Assembly: GCA_001931905.2 (NCBI GenBank)
Contig: MSJI02000582.1
Coordinates: 1 to 52,588 of the forward strand
Origin: Cladosporium sp. IMV 00045
Lineage: Eukaryota; Ascomycota; Dothideomycetes; Cladosporiales; Cladosporiaceae
Length of the DNA stretch: 52,588 nt
Direction of reading: 5' to 3'
Each line of letters opens with the position of its first letter. Position 1 is the first letter of the stretch. The notes beneath the pieces were generated by a model. That model searched no databases and was not told where the DNA came from. It was given only the letters and a program-made list of their open reading frames with translations. Below are positions 43,318 to 52,588 of this stretch, piece after piece. The translations under genes were made by a program, and so were the position numbers.

Positions 43318-45228
43318 CTATTTTTGCCCTGCTGCAGGGTCGCCATTCGCGGGCAGTGCTGTATCACCTGCATCCTCGATGGCTTCGTCTCCTACACTAA
43401 GTCGCGAAAAATCGCCATGGGCAGATGCTTCCTTTCCCGCATCGACCATGAATTTACGCCGATACTCCTCAATCAGCTCTGGATCTGGCTTCGAATGCAG
43501 CCACACCTCATTCCCCGTGTCATCGGCCGACTTACCCTCTCGCTCTGCCTTCACTCTCTTCAACTTCCGAAAAAGCTTGGGGCTGGTCCGGTAAATCCAC
43601 TCATGGCGAATTTTCAATCTCGCAGCAACCCATTTGTTCTTCGGTCTGTGAATCTGCGAAGACGGAATGCGATCCAGCGGGCTAAGCTTGCTCTCCAACA
43701 AATTCTCATTATCAAAGGACCGAGACCAGCTTGTCAAATTGGGCGGCATTACCAGGCTCAGGAACTCCAGACTAGCATTGGCGTTGATGTCTAGTGCTCT
43801 CCGAGGACTCGCCACAGCTTTCAAGAAGAGAGAGCAGGTGCGTGGATAGAGAAGTGGGAAATCTGACTGTGAGATGTGCACTGTTCCACGCACGGTCATC
43901 AGCCACGCGGGCACTGGATGAGGCGTCGACTGCGCTTCTTGGACCATCAAGTCGACTTTTTCGAAATTGGCAGGCCAGTAAGTGAATGCTTCGCTATTGA
44001 TAGCGAGGACAGGGGCCCTGATGCGGTGGAAGGTGTCGTCTTCGCTTGGCGACCGCGTGCCACCGCCCCATAAATCGTAGATGATCCCTTGTGTGTAGTA
44101 CTGCAGGCGGTCTCTGTTACGCAGCATCTCGACGACTGTCGCGGCTCCAAAGCTGTGTCCGCATGCTGTCACGTGCTCGAGATTAATCCGATCCTTCCAT
44201 TCTTTCCAATTGACACCTTCTAATCCGTACGAGCTCGCCCCTTGGAAGCCCTTACGGCGAAGGTTGTTGGTAGCAATACGCTTGCCGTTGCCGGATGAAA
44301 TGATGCACATTATCTTGTAAGCTTCCTCTATCTCCGCCATGCGCAGATCGATCTGCGCCTCACGCAGCTCGGTATCGACGCCTTTTGGATTATTCGGTCC
44401 GGTATCATAGGGATTCTCCTGCGGAAACATGTAGTCGATAGTATCATAGCCTCGCTTCTTCTCCGATTTCCAATGATCCACGCCACCTTTGGCTTCACGC
44501 TCGTCGCGACTGCCATGCCCAGTCTTCGCATGGTTGACATACGTGCGCGGGCTGGAGCCGTCTCTGTGCTCCACCGCGCACACCACAAAGCCGTAGCTAG
44601 CAAACTCGCCGCATAGCGTTGAGTACATCGTGCGAGTGCCACCGAGGCCGTGCGAGAACATCATCAAAGGGAAGCAGGGGAGGCCATCCGCATCTGGTGG
44701 CTTTTCGCCTTCGGTCTGTTTGGCCCTATCGCCAGCTCCTTTGAAATTCGCATTTGGGGCCCAATGTCGAGCGACGCCCGCGTTGCGATATGCCGGCAAT
44801 TTCGTGAACAGAGTTGGGATGATGAAAGGCAGCACAGCAGCAGTGGGTAATCCTGCGAAGTCGCCATAGCCCTGTGCCATACCGTACCGCGGACGACCGA
44901 ACCAGAGTTGGCGCGACAAGCGAGAGTTCCTGGGTGGTTCGTGGCTCTCCAGATTGGCGGGATAGTATACTGTCATCAGCACGGTTTCCAGCTGGAGGAC
45001 GTGTTTCTTCTTCCGCGTGATGTGAGATATGATCCTGGGGTTTTCGACGGGCACCTCGATTTCCATCGTTCCAATGCTGTAAGGGCCAGTGTAGGTTGGC
45101 AAGGCTCGTCCGGGAAACCACCATCGGTCTCGCAGCCCCCGCGGTGGGCGCGGTTTCGGTTTCTTCGCATTGGGGACTTTAGACGTGTGTTCACTGCCGA
45201 GCACAGGGTGGTTTCCTGGCAGAGGCAT
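43318..45228 (-). CDS. Platelet-activating factor acetylhydrolase-like lipase
   Basis: PAF-acetylhydrolase isoform II family enzymes release short or oxidised acyl chains from the sn-2 position of phospholipids. A single exon encodes 636 aa. The nucleophile elbow GHSFG puts the Ser at residue 359. FSHGLGGTRTMYS (about 191) forms the oxyanion strand, YDLWGG (Asp about 385) is a candidate acid, and GTVHISQSDFPLLY puts the His at about 451. VYYPANL and EHRDGSS are also typical of the family. The C-terminal 150 residues (KNKWVAARLKIRHEWIYRTS onward) are a fungal extension rich in basic residues. There is no signal peptide, so it is probably cytosolic or membrane-associated. Confidence 0.88.
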   Translation of the reverse strand: MPLPGNHPVLGSEHTSKVPNAKKPKPRPPRGLRDRWWFPGRALPTYTGPYSIGTMEIEVPVENPRIISHITRKKKHVLQLETVLMTVYYPANLESHEPPRNSRLSRQLWFGRPRYGMAQGYGDFAGLPTAAVLPFIIPTLFTKLPAYRNAGVARHWAPNANFKGAGDRAKQTEGEKPPDADGLPCFPLMMFSHGLGGTRTMYSTLCGEFASYGFVVCAVEHRDGSSPRTYVNHAKTGHGSRDEREAKGGVDHWKSEKKRGYDTIDYMFPQENPYDTGPNNPKGVDTELREAQIDLRMAEIEEAYKIMCIISSGNGKRIATNNLRRKGFQGASSYGLEGVNWKEWKDRINLEHVTACGHSFGAATVVEMLRNRDRLQYYTQGIIYDLWGGGTRSPSEDDTFHRIRAPVLAINSEAFTYWPANFEKVDLMVQEAQSTPHPVPAWLMTVRGTVHISQSDFPLLYPRTCSLFLKAVASPRRALDINANASLEFLSLVMPPNLTSWSRSFDNENLLESKLSPLDRIPSSQIHRPKNKWVAARLKIRHEWIYRTSPKLFRKLKRVKAEREGKSADDTGNEVWLHSKPDPELIEEYRRKFMVDAGKEASAHGDFSRLSVGDEAIEDAGDTALPANGDPAAGQK

Positions 45229-47902
45229 GTTGCTGACTTGGGCTCAGGCTGCGACGAATTCAATTGCAGTAAATCGTCTGATGAGATGTACAGCACCGGA
45301 TTTCGAGAAAAGGGGATTATCGCTATCCGCAGGTGGCAACCAGTCCGCCGGTCGAATTGTTGTCAGCTGCCAGCACTCATGATTGCGAGCCTGCGTGTCT
45401 TCTGCTACCCAATTTCCGGAGATGAAAAAATGTAAAATATCATCATACTCCAATGCCGTCAGGATCAATTGTGGCTATGCTGATCTGAAAGCTCATTCGT
45501 GCTGGAGAATGCATTTACGGAGGTCGTCGGCACCAACGGTTGCTAGTGACGTCAGTCACATTTGGGTTGGAGAAACACAAATCGTTCTGGTGAGCGGTTG
45601 CGTGCCTCCGCGGGCGTTCGTTTTGTGATATTGACCATCAATAGAGACAGCGGCCGTGTAGGCATCCGTGGATAACCTTATTATTCGGTCCACCCGGCAG
45701 GTCTTGATGTGGGAGATGTCGAGATCAACATGGGCAGAACGCCCACACGACAGCATCGATATTAGTGATGTTAGTCGGTCCAATGTTAGACTCTCTATGT
45801 ATAGGGGGAAAGAGATCGAGGAATATGAGAGGCGATGTTCTCTCACTTACATATCGAGCGCATTGCGAAAGAGCTGAGATGATCATGATCCGCAATGTTG
45901 CTATTGCTCCTCGACAGCTTTTTGTCAGATCGCTGTTGCAAGATGGTCGATGATTTGCTCGGAAACGGCAATCAGTGGAACACAATTGACCATCTAAGAA
46001 ATGGAAAGAAATTTGGACAGCTAACAGGTCTTTAAGTATGAGAAATTGATCGAAGCAACGACCATGTGCTTGGTGGTTTGCCTTGGCTTATTGATTCGTG
46101 TGGCATTGGCATGTTCTCTTCCTTGTTTTTTTTTACGCTATGAGGCTGACAACAATTATCGTCCTTATGTTAGTGTTTGGGAAATAAAACTTAACAGTCG
46201 TGGATGATTGATGCTCGTTCATTGACAGGCAAAGGAGAACATCAATAAGAAGATACAGATATTTGAACACCAACCCTTACCCTAAACCTGTATAAACGCC
46301 AGACCCAGGCGTCACCTTTCAAGCATGCCGCCGATTCATCACTTTAATGTTAATGATTCAAATCTCAAGCTGTGGCGATGAACAACGAAGATAGCTTGTC
46401 CTCACATTTACATTTTCATCTTGGTGTAGATTTTTTACATGCCTTGGTTGTCAATTTCCACCTCGGAGTCCAAGACATAGTGGGCACTTTCATTCGGAGT
46501 TCGCCTTCTAAGCCCTATATCCAGAGTTCAGTGTCATGATGGCTGCGTATTACCTTATTGTCATTTCATTCTTATCGATGATTGTGGTGTTTCGCACTCC
46601 TGCGCTTATCCCGAATACCATACACCTTCCATTTATGAGATCAAATCACTGGTGGGAACACAATAGTCCTGAGCCAAATCCGCGCACGGGACAGGAGCTT
46701 CACTTGTTTGCGGGCACCACGGCGTGCACGGGTTCCTGCATCCGACTCTCTGACCCCTTGACACGAGCTTCACGAGTCCATTCACTAAACCACCAACCAG
46801 ATCGATTCTGCAAATGCGATTCCATTGACCCTCTGTTTCCTTGCGCAGAGAGATAAACAGCCATTTCGCTCACAGCCTTGCTGGCTTTACATGAAACGCA
46901 GCATCTCGCTCGTACTGCTTTAACATTAAACGCCACGACATGCACGAGCGTCGGTACCTTTTTCTTATCTGTGATGAAAATCCATTGCTGCATCGCTACG
47001 GTATATAAGTTCTCGCCAGGCGCAGTACCGACGTATTCTAAGCCCGGACGGGGTTAACGGCCTGTCACCAAGAACGCCAGCTGCAGCGGCCCGCCCACGT
47101 TGACCAGGTTCCTTATCAGTACGACGACGTCCACTCACAACACGGCTAGGCACCTTCCATCCGACCACATGTGCTGCTTTGCGGAAAGTGCGACATGCCA
47201 CTGGCACTCTCCAGCTCCGGGGAAGGAGCCCATTCTGGTGGGGGGCCAGGCACTGTAAGGCCGCAGGACACTCACCCTGGTCACGGGGAATAATGGCCGC
47301 TGCGTTTGACAGGCCACTAGAATCCTCGAATCAACCAGGTAGGACATAATTTGAGGGCAGTCACGATGGCGGAAGAGCTTGCGGTCGCCTAGGTACCGCT
47401 GCAATGGGTGCGAGCTAATAAGACAGCCATCCTCGGCCTCCTCTCGCATGCGTTGCTCCTGCGGCACCGCGTCTCATCCTGTCTGTGAATCCTTATCTGT
47501 GACCGGGTGAATTGCCCTGAGATCACGCTGAAAGGGCTGGCCGGAGAGGAGCTAGAACGATACATAACCCTCCTTTGCTGCACTGACTGGGCACGAATCG
47601 GATACTCCAACTGCAGGGACGCCCGCGAGCATACGAGAGAGCTTCTCTTCGTGACACCGCACATCCAAGCAAACACGCTCCTTGTCCGGCTACATGCAGA
47701 CTTTGACAGGTCGGTAGTACGAAAATCACGACAGCCACCAGCGCCTCAAAGTGCTCCATCTCAGACGCCACTTTCCTCGACCAGGAGGCAGCTGCATTCA
47801 CACACTCGCTTCTATCAACCCTGGCGTGAGCGTATCGCCACTTCGAATCACATTCTTTTCATTGCCCAATTCCTTCATTACAGATAACGATAGCTCGCCA
47901 AG
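45229..47902. other. 2.7 kb intergenic, promoters of the lipase and ammonium permease genes
   Basis: The stretch 45950-46480 is A/T-rich. A CRE palindrome TGACGTCA lies at 45547-45554, 319 bp upstream of the lipase ATG. A TATATAAG lies at 47002-47009, too far from the permease start to be its usual TATA box. An ATG frame at 46536-46856 (106 codons) begins with a hydrophobic, signal-like stretch and has several Cys, but nothing else supports it. Several GATA sites are listed separately. Confidence 0.45.
46851..47894. promoter_or_regulatory. Cluster of HGATAR (AreA/GATA-factor) sites before the ammonium permease
   Basis: Matches to HGATAR occur at 46851 (AGATAA), 46965 (TTATCT), 47114 (TTATCA), 47493 (TTATCT), 47882 (AGATAA) and 47889 (CGATAG), the last two just before the ATG. 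GATA factors such as AreA/Nit2 activate ammonium permease genes under nitrogen limitation in fungi. The grouping fits that role, but no binding is shown here. Confidence 0.45.
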
Positions 47903-49590
47903 ATGTCGACATCTTCGACTCAGCAGCTCGATGACCTTCCTTACGTTCCTTTACAAGAATACAACAACACGGCGGTGACCGGAGGCGACTCACTGACGGA
48001 TGACTTGAACGTTTACTACCAGGCCGGTGACATCGCTTGGATGCTCACATCCACGGCATTGGTGTTGCTCATGGTTCCAGGTGTTGGGTATGTTGTTAAG
48101 CATCCTTAAAAGATACCTTCGCTGATTGTGATGTCTTCTCAGCTTCTTCTACTCTGGCCTCGCACGTCGCAAGTCGGCACTGTCGCTCATATGGCTTTCG
48201 ATCATGTCTGTGGGTGTCGTCAGCTTCCAATGGTTCTTCTGGTAAGCATCATCAAACCGCGTGCTCTCATGCCATGTACTGACACAACGAGCACAGGGGC
48301 TACAGTCTGGCTTTCTCACACAATGCCAGCTTCTTCATCGGGAACCTCGACAACATCGGTTTCAGGAATGTCCTTGCTGCCCCAAGCATCGGCAGTGACA
48401 AGATACCAGACTTGATGTTCGCGCTATACCAGGGCATGTTTGCCTGCATCACCGTTGCCCTCGCAGTGGGTGCTGTGGCCGAACGTGGTCGCATGCTGCC
48501 TTGCGTGGTATTCATGTTCGTCTGGTCGACCATCGTCTATGACCCTATCGCATGCTGGACATGGAACAGCAATGGCTGGGCGTTCAACATGGGCGGCCTC
48601 GACTTTGCCGGTGGTACCCCTGTGCACATTGCTTCTGGCACTGCTGCTCTTGCGTACTCATACGCGCTGGGCAAAAGGGCTGGACATGGAACCCAAGCAC
48701 TGAACTTCAGGCCTCACAATGTCACGCACATCGTCATTGGTACCGTCTTCCTTTGGGTCGGATGGTTTGGCTTCAACGCCGGGTCCGCGCTCAGTGCGAA
48801 CCTGCGCGCGGTGATGGCGGCAGTTGTGACCAACATCTCCGCTGGTGTCGGCGGTATCACTTGGTGTCTTGTTGACTACCGCCTTGAAGGCAAATGGTCA
48901 ACCGTGGGTTTCTGCTCAGGTGTTGTTGCAGGTCTGGTCGCCATCACGCCCGCCTCTGGCTTCGTGCCCGCCTGGGCGGCCGTACCATTCGGCGTCATCG
49001 GCGGAATCGGCTGCAATTTCGGCACGCAGCTGAAGTACTGGATCTCCGCAGACGACGCGCTGGACATCTTCGCAGTCCACGGCATCGGCGGGATCATCGG
49101 CAACATCCTGACCGCCTTCTTTGCTGCGGACTACATTGCGCATCTCGACGGCGCTACTGAGATCGAAGGCGGCTGGCTCAACCAAAACTGGAAGCAGCTC
49201 GGCTACCAAGTCGCTGACTCGGCCGCAGGCATGGCTTGGAGTTTCGTGATCTCCATTCTAATTCTTTACGTCCTGAACCTGATCGGCCGTGTCTTCCCAT
49301 CCATGCGTCTTCGCGCCAACTCGCACGAGGAAGAACTCGGCATCGACGACGTGGAGCTTGGCGAGTTCGCATACGACTACGTCGAGCTCATCCGCGACGT
49401 AAAGCCGGCTTCGATGAGCTTGGACTTCGAAGATGAGTATGAAGGCGAGGCACGCAGCCAGCGCAGCCATAGCCAGGCTACCATGAGGCCTGCGGAAAAG
49501 GGTGGCAGCTATCCCATGCGCACTCTGAGTCGAAGCACTGAAGATGGAAGGCCCAGGTATGACCATGCCGGTGTTGGCGTTGCATCTTGA
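47903..49590 (+). CDS. Ammonium permease, Mep/Amt family
   Basis: Mep/Amt trimers take up ammonium across the plasma membrane. Some also act as nitrogen sensors. Exons are 47903-48087, 48143-48241 and 48297-49590, with two 55-nt introns in phase 2, giving 525 aa. Family signatures include GDIAWMLTSTALVLLMVPGV, GFFYSGLARRKSALSL, FQWFFWGYSLAFS and the Amt motif DFAGGTPVHIASGTAALAYS with the first pore His nearby. Others are GWFGFNAGSAL, CSGVVAGLVAITPASGFV and DIFAVHGIGGIIGNI with the second pore His. Eleven TM segments are expected. The cytosolic tail begins DYVELIRDVK and ends Ser/Arg-rich, as in regulated fungal permeases. Which Mep paralogue it is cannot be settled by eye. Confidence 0.95.
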
Positions 49591-50085
49591 CAATCAAGGA
49601 AGGAGGGCCATGTTCGGCTTTCGTCAGTTGGTCTTTGATGGGTGGAATTTGATCTCATGCTTTTCCCACGTCTTTGCTTTCAGTGGGGGTTTTGTCGTCC
49701 TTCACTGTGGCCACGTTCTGTCGACTGCTAGACAGTCAGACGTCGGCAGTGAGAGGGCATGGGATTTTCCAGCATGTACACTTAATTTTTCGTATATTTT
49801 ATCGCTTATCGCCGGCTCGGCACAATGATCCCAACAGCTATAGCTGACCGCCTTCAAAAAGGCAATGATACGGCAGGCTCCAGCTTTCTTTCCATGTGCG
49901 CGCGTGTGATGTGGCGGCTGAATATGACGTATGCTCTACCACAGGGACATGAGAGATAAACAACCATCCTCAGCACCTCCTTCTTCCCATAAGAACCAAA
50001 CCCCTCTTTCCTGCTATACTACTCTCAATCCAAGAACCAACCTACCACCACACAACCCCAAAACCCCACACACCAACACGCAACC
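49591..50085. other. Intergenic, 3' flank of permease and promoter of the I78 gene
   Basis: The last 120 bp before 50086 are A/C-rich leader. No gene is seen in the rest. Confidence 0.5.
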
Positions 50086-50515
50086 ATGCCCCTCGTCGTC
50101 CCCGGCCTCACGTCCAACAGCGGCGACTCCGCCGACCTGACATCCCAGTGGATGAATCAGCTCATGGGCAAGAAGATCGGCGAGTCCTCCAACGAGACCG
50201 TAAGCCTTCCCCTTCCTTCTTTCCCTCGCTTTCCTCCCACCCGCCCACCCGCCCACCCAGGAGCCCTGTGGCCCAGATAGCACGAAGCTGACACCTCCCG
50301 CATCACAGACGTTCGCCAAAGCCGATCTCCCCAAAGAGCACCGCGTGATCAAGGAGGGGGATATGGCTACCATGGACCACAAGCCTGATAGGTGAGTTTG
50401 TTCGGCGTGGCCTATTTGTGAGAGTCGAGGGGTTTGGGGCTAATGGTGAACCACGGTCAGGCTCAACATCCACACCGGCGAGGATGGGACTGTTAATAAG
50501 GTTACGCATGGATAG
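50086..50515 (+). CDS. Small I78-family peptidase-inhibitor-like protein
   Basis: Exons are 50086-50199, 50309-50391 and 50461-50515, with two GT-AG introns (109 and 69 nt), giving 83 aa. The protein starts MPLVVPGLTSNSGDSADLTS with QWMNQLMGKKIGE, then LPKEHRVIKEGDMATMDHKP and DRLNIHTGEDGTVNKVTHG. The last part is the I78 pattern (P-x-x-x-R-V-x-x-x-G-x-x-x-T-x-D-x-x-x-x-R-L-N-V/I-x-x-D-x-x-G) known from potato-inhibitor-like folds in fungi and bacteria. There is no signal peptide, so a cytosolic partner is likely. The inhibited protease is unknown. Confidence 0.82.
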
Positions 50516-51697
50516 AGGCTTGAGGGGAGGAAGATGGGAATAGCGGCTGCTTCGCTACGACTGTTATGATGGACAATTACGGATAATGGGAGAGAGTATG
50601 TTAAGGAAGATTAGTCTACTTTAATACACCCATGAATCTCTTCTGCCTGCCTTCGTGGCAATGCTGCGGTAGGACGTGATGCCCTGAGCAATGTGAGTAC
50701 CATTTCCCTCTCAGTCTTTTACGCAGTATGGTCAATCACGGTGCTTTCCAGGGTAGTATGTACACCTCGCACATCCGGAGAAGCCATCAGAGTGCTCGCG
50801 GTCAGTGCTTCTTCTGGACAACAACCATGACACCCTGCCCAGTGACGGACCCGCTTCTCAGTCGGAGACCCCCACGTGCATGAACGCCAGGTGGACGATG
50901 GAAAGGCGACGGGTGTTTGACACTGAGCGGCGAGGTCTGGTCGTCGAGAGAAATTTGAGCAGAGTGTCAATGGAATCTTTGACCAGTTGGCAAATTTAAT
51001 ACATGCTGCCGACTTGTATGAAAGACAGCCATTCATGCTGGTCGGACTATATCTCGCAAGTGATGACGAGACTAGGAGGGCTGAAGCGGGGGGTTGCCAA
51101 CGCCGAGACGATCCTTCACTTCAAGTTTTGTGCCTCTCTTCGTGTGTTGATGTCATGTTGCTGGCTTATCTCTGCTATCGTTGTCTTTGTAGGACCATTG
51201 ATTGAAGGCGGAAACCTTTTGAAGACGGTCGGAGATATCTAGCTAGCTTTGCCTCATTTACGTGAGCCTTTGAACGGGGGAAACAAAATAATGGCCCGAG
51301 AAAAGAAAGCCAGAAAGGTTGAGCCGAGCGACAAATGGCGGGGCAGGAAAGTGGGACGATTTGACCGGTAGTTGCTCGTAGACAAGATGCGGCTACAGCA
51401 CCGACTTTCACGTGACTCTCAATGTGACAGTGCTTCCAAGTCTTGCTCTGCTGGCCTCTCGTCTCAGCCAATCACATCACTCATTCACACCTCACTCGTT
51501 CCGCATTTTACGACGCTGCCTCGCCTGCAAGCGCATGAGAATTTTAGGAGCAAGACCCTGCCCCGCCCATCGCTCGTCGCTGTATATTGTTCTCGTCCCT
51601 CCACCATTCGAACATACCTTTCTTCTTCCCACTCCCTTTCTTTTTGATACCCCTACACCCCCTATCTTAACCAAAAACCCCCATACACACATTCACA
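50516..51697. other. 1.2 kb intergenic upstream of the SAHH gene
   Basis: No supported gene. The last 130 bp before 51698 are strongly C/T-rich, the usual core promoter of highly expressed ascomycete genes. The TCACGTGA site is listed separately. Confidence 0.5.
51408..51415. promoter_or_regulatory. TCACGTGA (Cbf1-type E-box) upstream of the SAHH gene
   Basis: This perfect 8-bp palindrome lies 283 bp before the ATG of adenosylhomocysteinase. In yeasts the TCACGTG site is bound by Cbf1 with Met4 at methionine-cycle genes, so the location fits. It is only a consensus match. Confidence 0.4.
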
Positions 51698-52588
51698 ATG
51701 GGTTCCGAGCCTGCCAAGCAGTACAAGGTCGCCGACATCAACCTGGCGGCCTTCGGCCGCCGCGAGATCGAGCTCGCCGAGCAGGAGATGCCCGGTCTCA
51801 TGGCCACCAGACAGAAGTTCGGCGCTGAGCAGCCTCTCGCTGGTGCCCGCATTGCTGGCTGCCTTCACATGAGTGAGTTTCCTCCTTATCGGCCAGCGTC
51901 AAAGTGCTGGCGTGAATTCAAGGCCAAACGCTGACATTCCTCGCCTCACAGCCATCCAGACCGCCGTCCTTATCGAGACCCTCAAGGCCCTCGGTGCCGA
52001 GATCACCTGGTCTTCCTGCAACATCTTCTCCACCCAGGACCACGCCGCTGCCGCCATCGCCGCCGCCGGCATCCCCGTCTTCGCCTGGAAGGGTGAGACC
52101 GAGGAGGAGTACAACTGGTGCCTCGAGCAGCAGCTCAAGGCTTTCCCCTCCGGCAAGCCACTCAACCTGATCCTCGACGACGGTGGTGACCTCACTGCCC
52201 TTGTCCACAACAAGTTCCCCGAGCAGCTCAAGGGCTGCTACGGTCTCTCCGAGGAGACCACCACCGGTGTGCACCACCTCTACCGCATGCTCAAGAACGT
52301 CGGCAAGGACCACGGCCTCCTTGTCCCTGCCATCAACGTCAACGACTCCGTCACCAAGTCCAAGTTCGACAACCTTTATGGCTGCCGCGAGTCCCTCGTC
52401 GACGGTATCAAGCGTGCCACCGACGTCATGATTGCTGGCAAGATCGCCGTCGTTGCCGGTTACGGTGATGTCGGCAAGGGCTGCGCTGACGCCCTCCGCT
52501 CCATGGGTGCTCGCGTCCTCGTCACTGAGATCGACCCCATCAACGCTCTCCAGGCCGCCATGGCCGGCTTCCAGGTCATCACCATGGA
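51698..52588 (+). CDS. sah1: S-adenosyl-L-homocysteine hydrolase (3' end outside window)
   Basis: SAHH splits S-adenosylhomocysteine into adenosine and homocysteine, removing the product inhibitor of methyltransferases. Exon 1 is 51698-51872 and exon 2 runs from 51952 off the window. The 79-nt intron uses GTGAGT and a CACAG acceptor and falls inside the [12 protein letters not shown] block. The start [20 protein letters not shown] is typical. [70 protein letters not shown] and the NAD-binding [14 protein letters not shown] are all diagnostic. About 270 residues are present. The rest of the NAD domain and the C-terminus lie beyond the window. Confidence 0.96.

Noticed and set aside
46270..46290. 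Telomere-like CCCTTACCCTAAACC string
   Set aside because: It is only about two imperfect units in unique sequence, so there is no internal telomere array.

Overview
This is a 52.6 kb piece of nuclear DNA from a filamentous ascomycete (Pezizomycotina). Genes sit on both strands, most carry 0-3 short introns (about 50-125 nt, GTNNGT...CTNAC...YAG), and many belong to fungal-only families: PEX20, TRP4, a Mep/Amt permease, a fungal rhodopsin-fold membrane protein, DUF2293 and fungal I78 inhibitors. A dothideomycete (Capnodiales/Mycosphaerellales-like) is my best guess from the feel of the proteins, but it is inference. I see no virus, transposon, CRISPR array or biosynthetic cluster. Most of the window is conserved housekeeping chromosome.

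Layout. 1-2880: SEC13 (minus, 3' end outside the window) diverges from PEX20 (plus). 3537-5764: a secreted Cu-only superoxide dismutase (minus) whose Thr/Ser-rich GPI stalk is cut by two in-frame TAG codons. 6570-10826: PRP31 (minus) and CLF1 (plus), two spliceosome proteins sharing a 293-bp promoter region. 10944-15066: three BTB/POZ-like genes in tandem on the minus strand, the first also cut by an in-frame TAG. 15999-18897: mitochondrial ribosomal protein uL10m (minus) diverges from TRP4 (plus). 20785-27388: a four-TM protein and a large beta-propeller/single-TM receptor-like protein. 28719-34191: gankyrin/Nas6-like, TRAPPC11 (both minus) and a tiny three-exon MOZART1 gene (plus). 34546-39196: a 769-aa fungal protein of unknown role and a seven-TM rhodopsin-like protein (both minus). 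41487-45228: a small conserved fungal protein (minus), a DUF2293 protein (plus) and a PAF-acetylhydrolase-like lipase (minus). 47903-52588: an ammonium permease, an I78 inhibitor-like protein and the start of S-adenosylhomocysteine hydrolase (all plus).

Gene models were built by hand from conserved protein sequence and splice signals. Exon phases were checked arithmetically and close in frame, except where stated. Promoter motifs are consensus matches only.

The observations most worth checking are the two genes whose conserved reading frame continues across in-frame TAG codons (4782-4784, 4974-4976 and 11376-11378), the PRP31/CLF1 divergent pair, the BTB tandem cluster, and a row of GATA sites before the ammonium permease. 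I found no convincing new multi-gene system.
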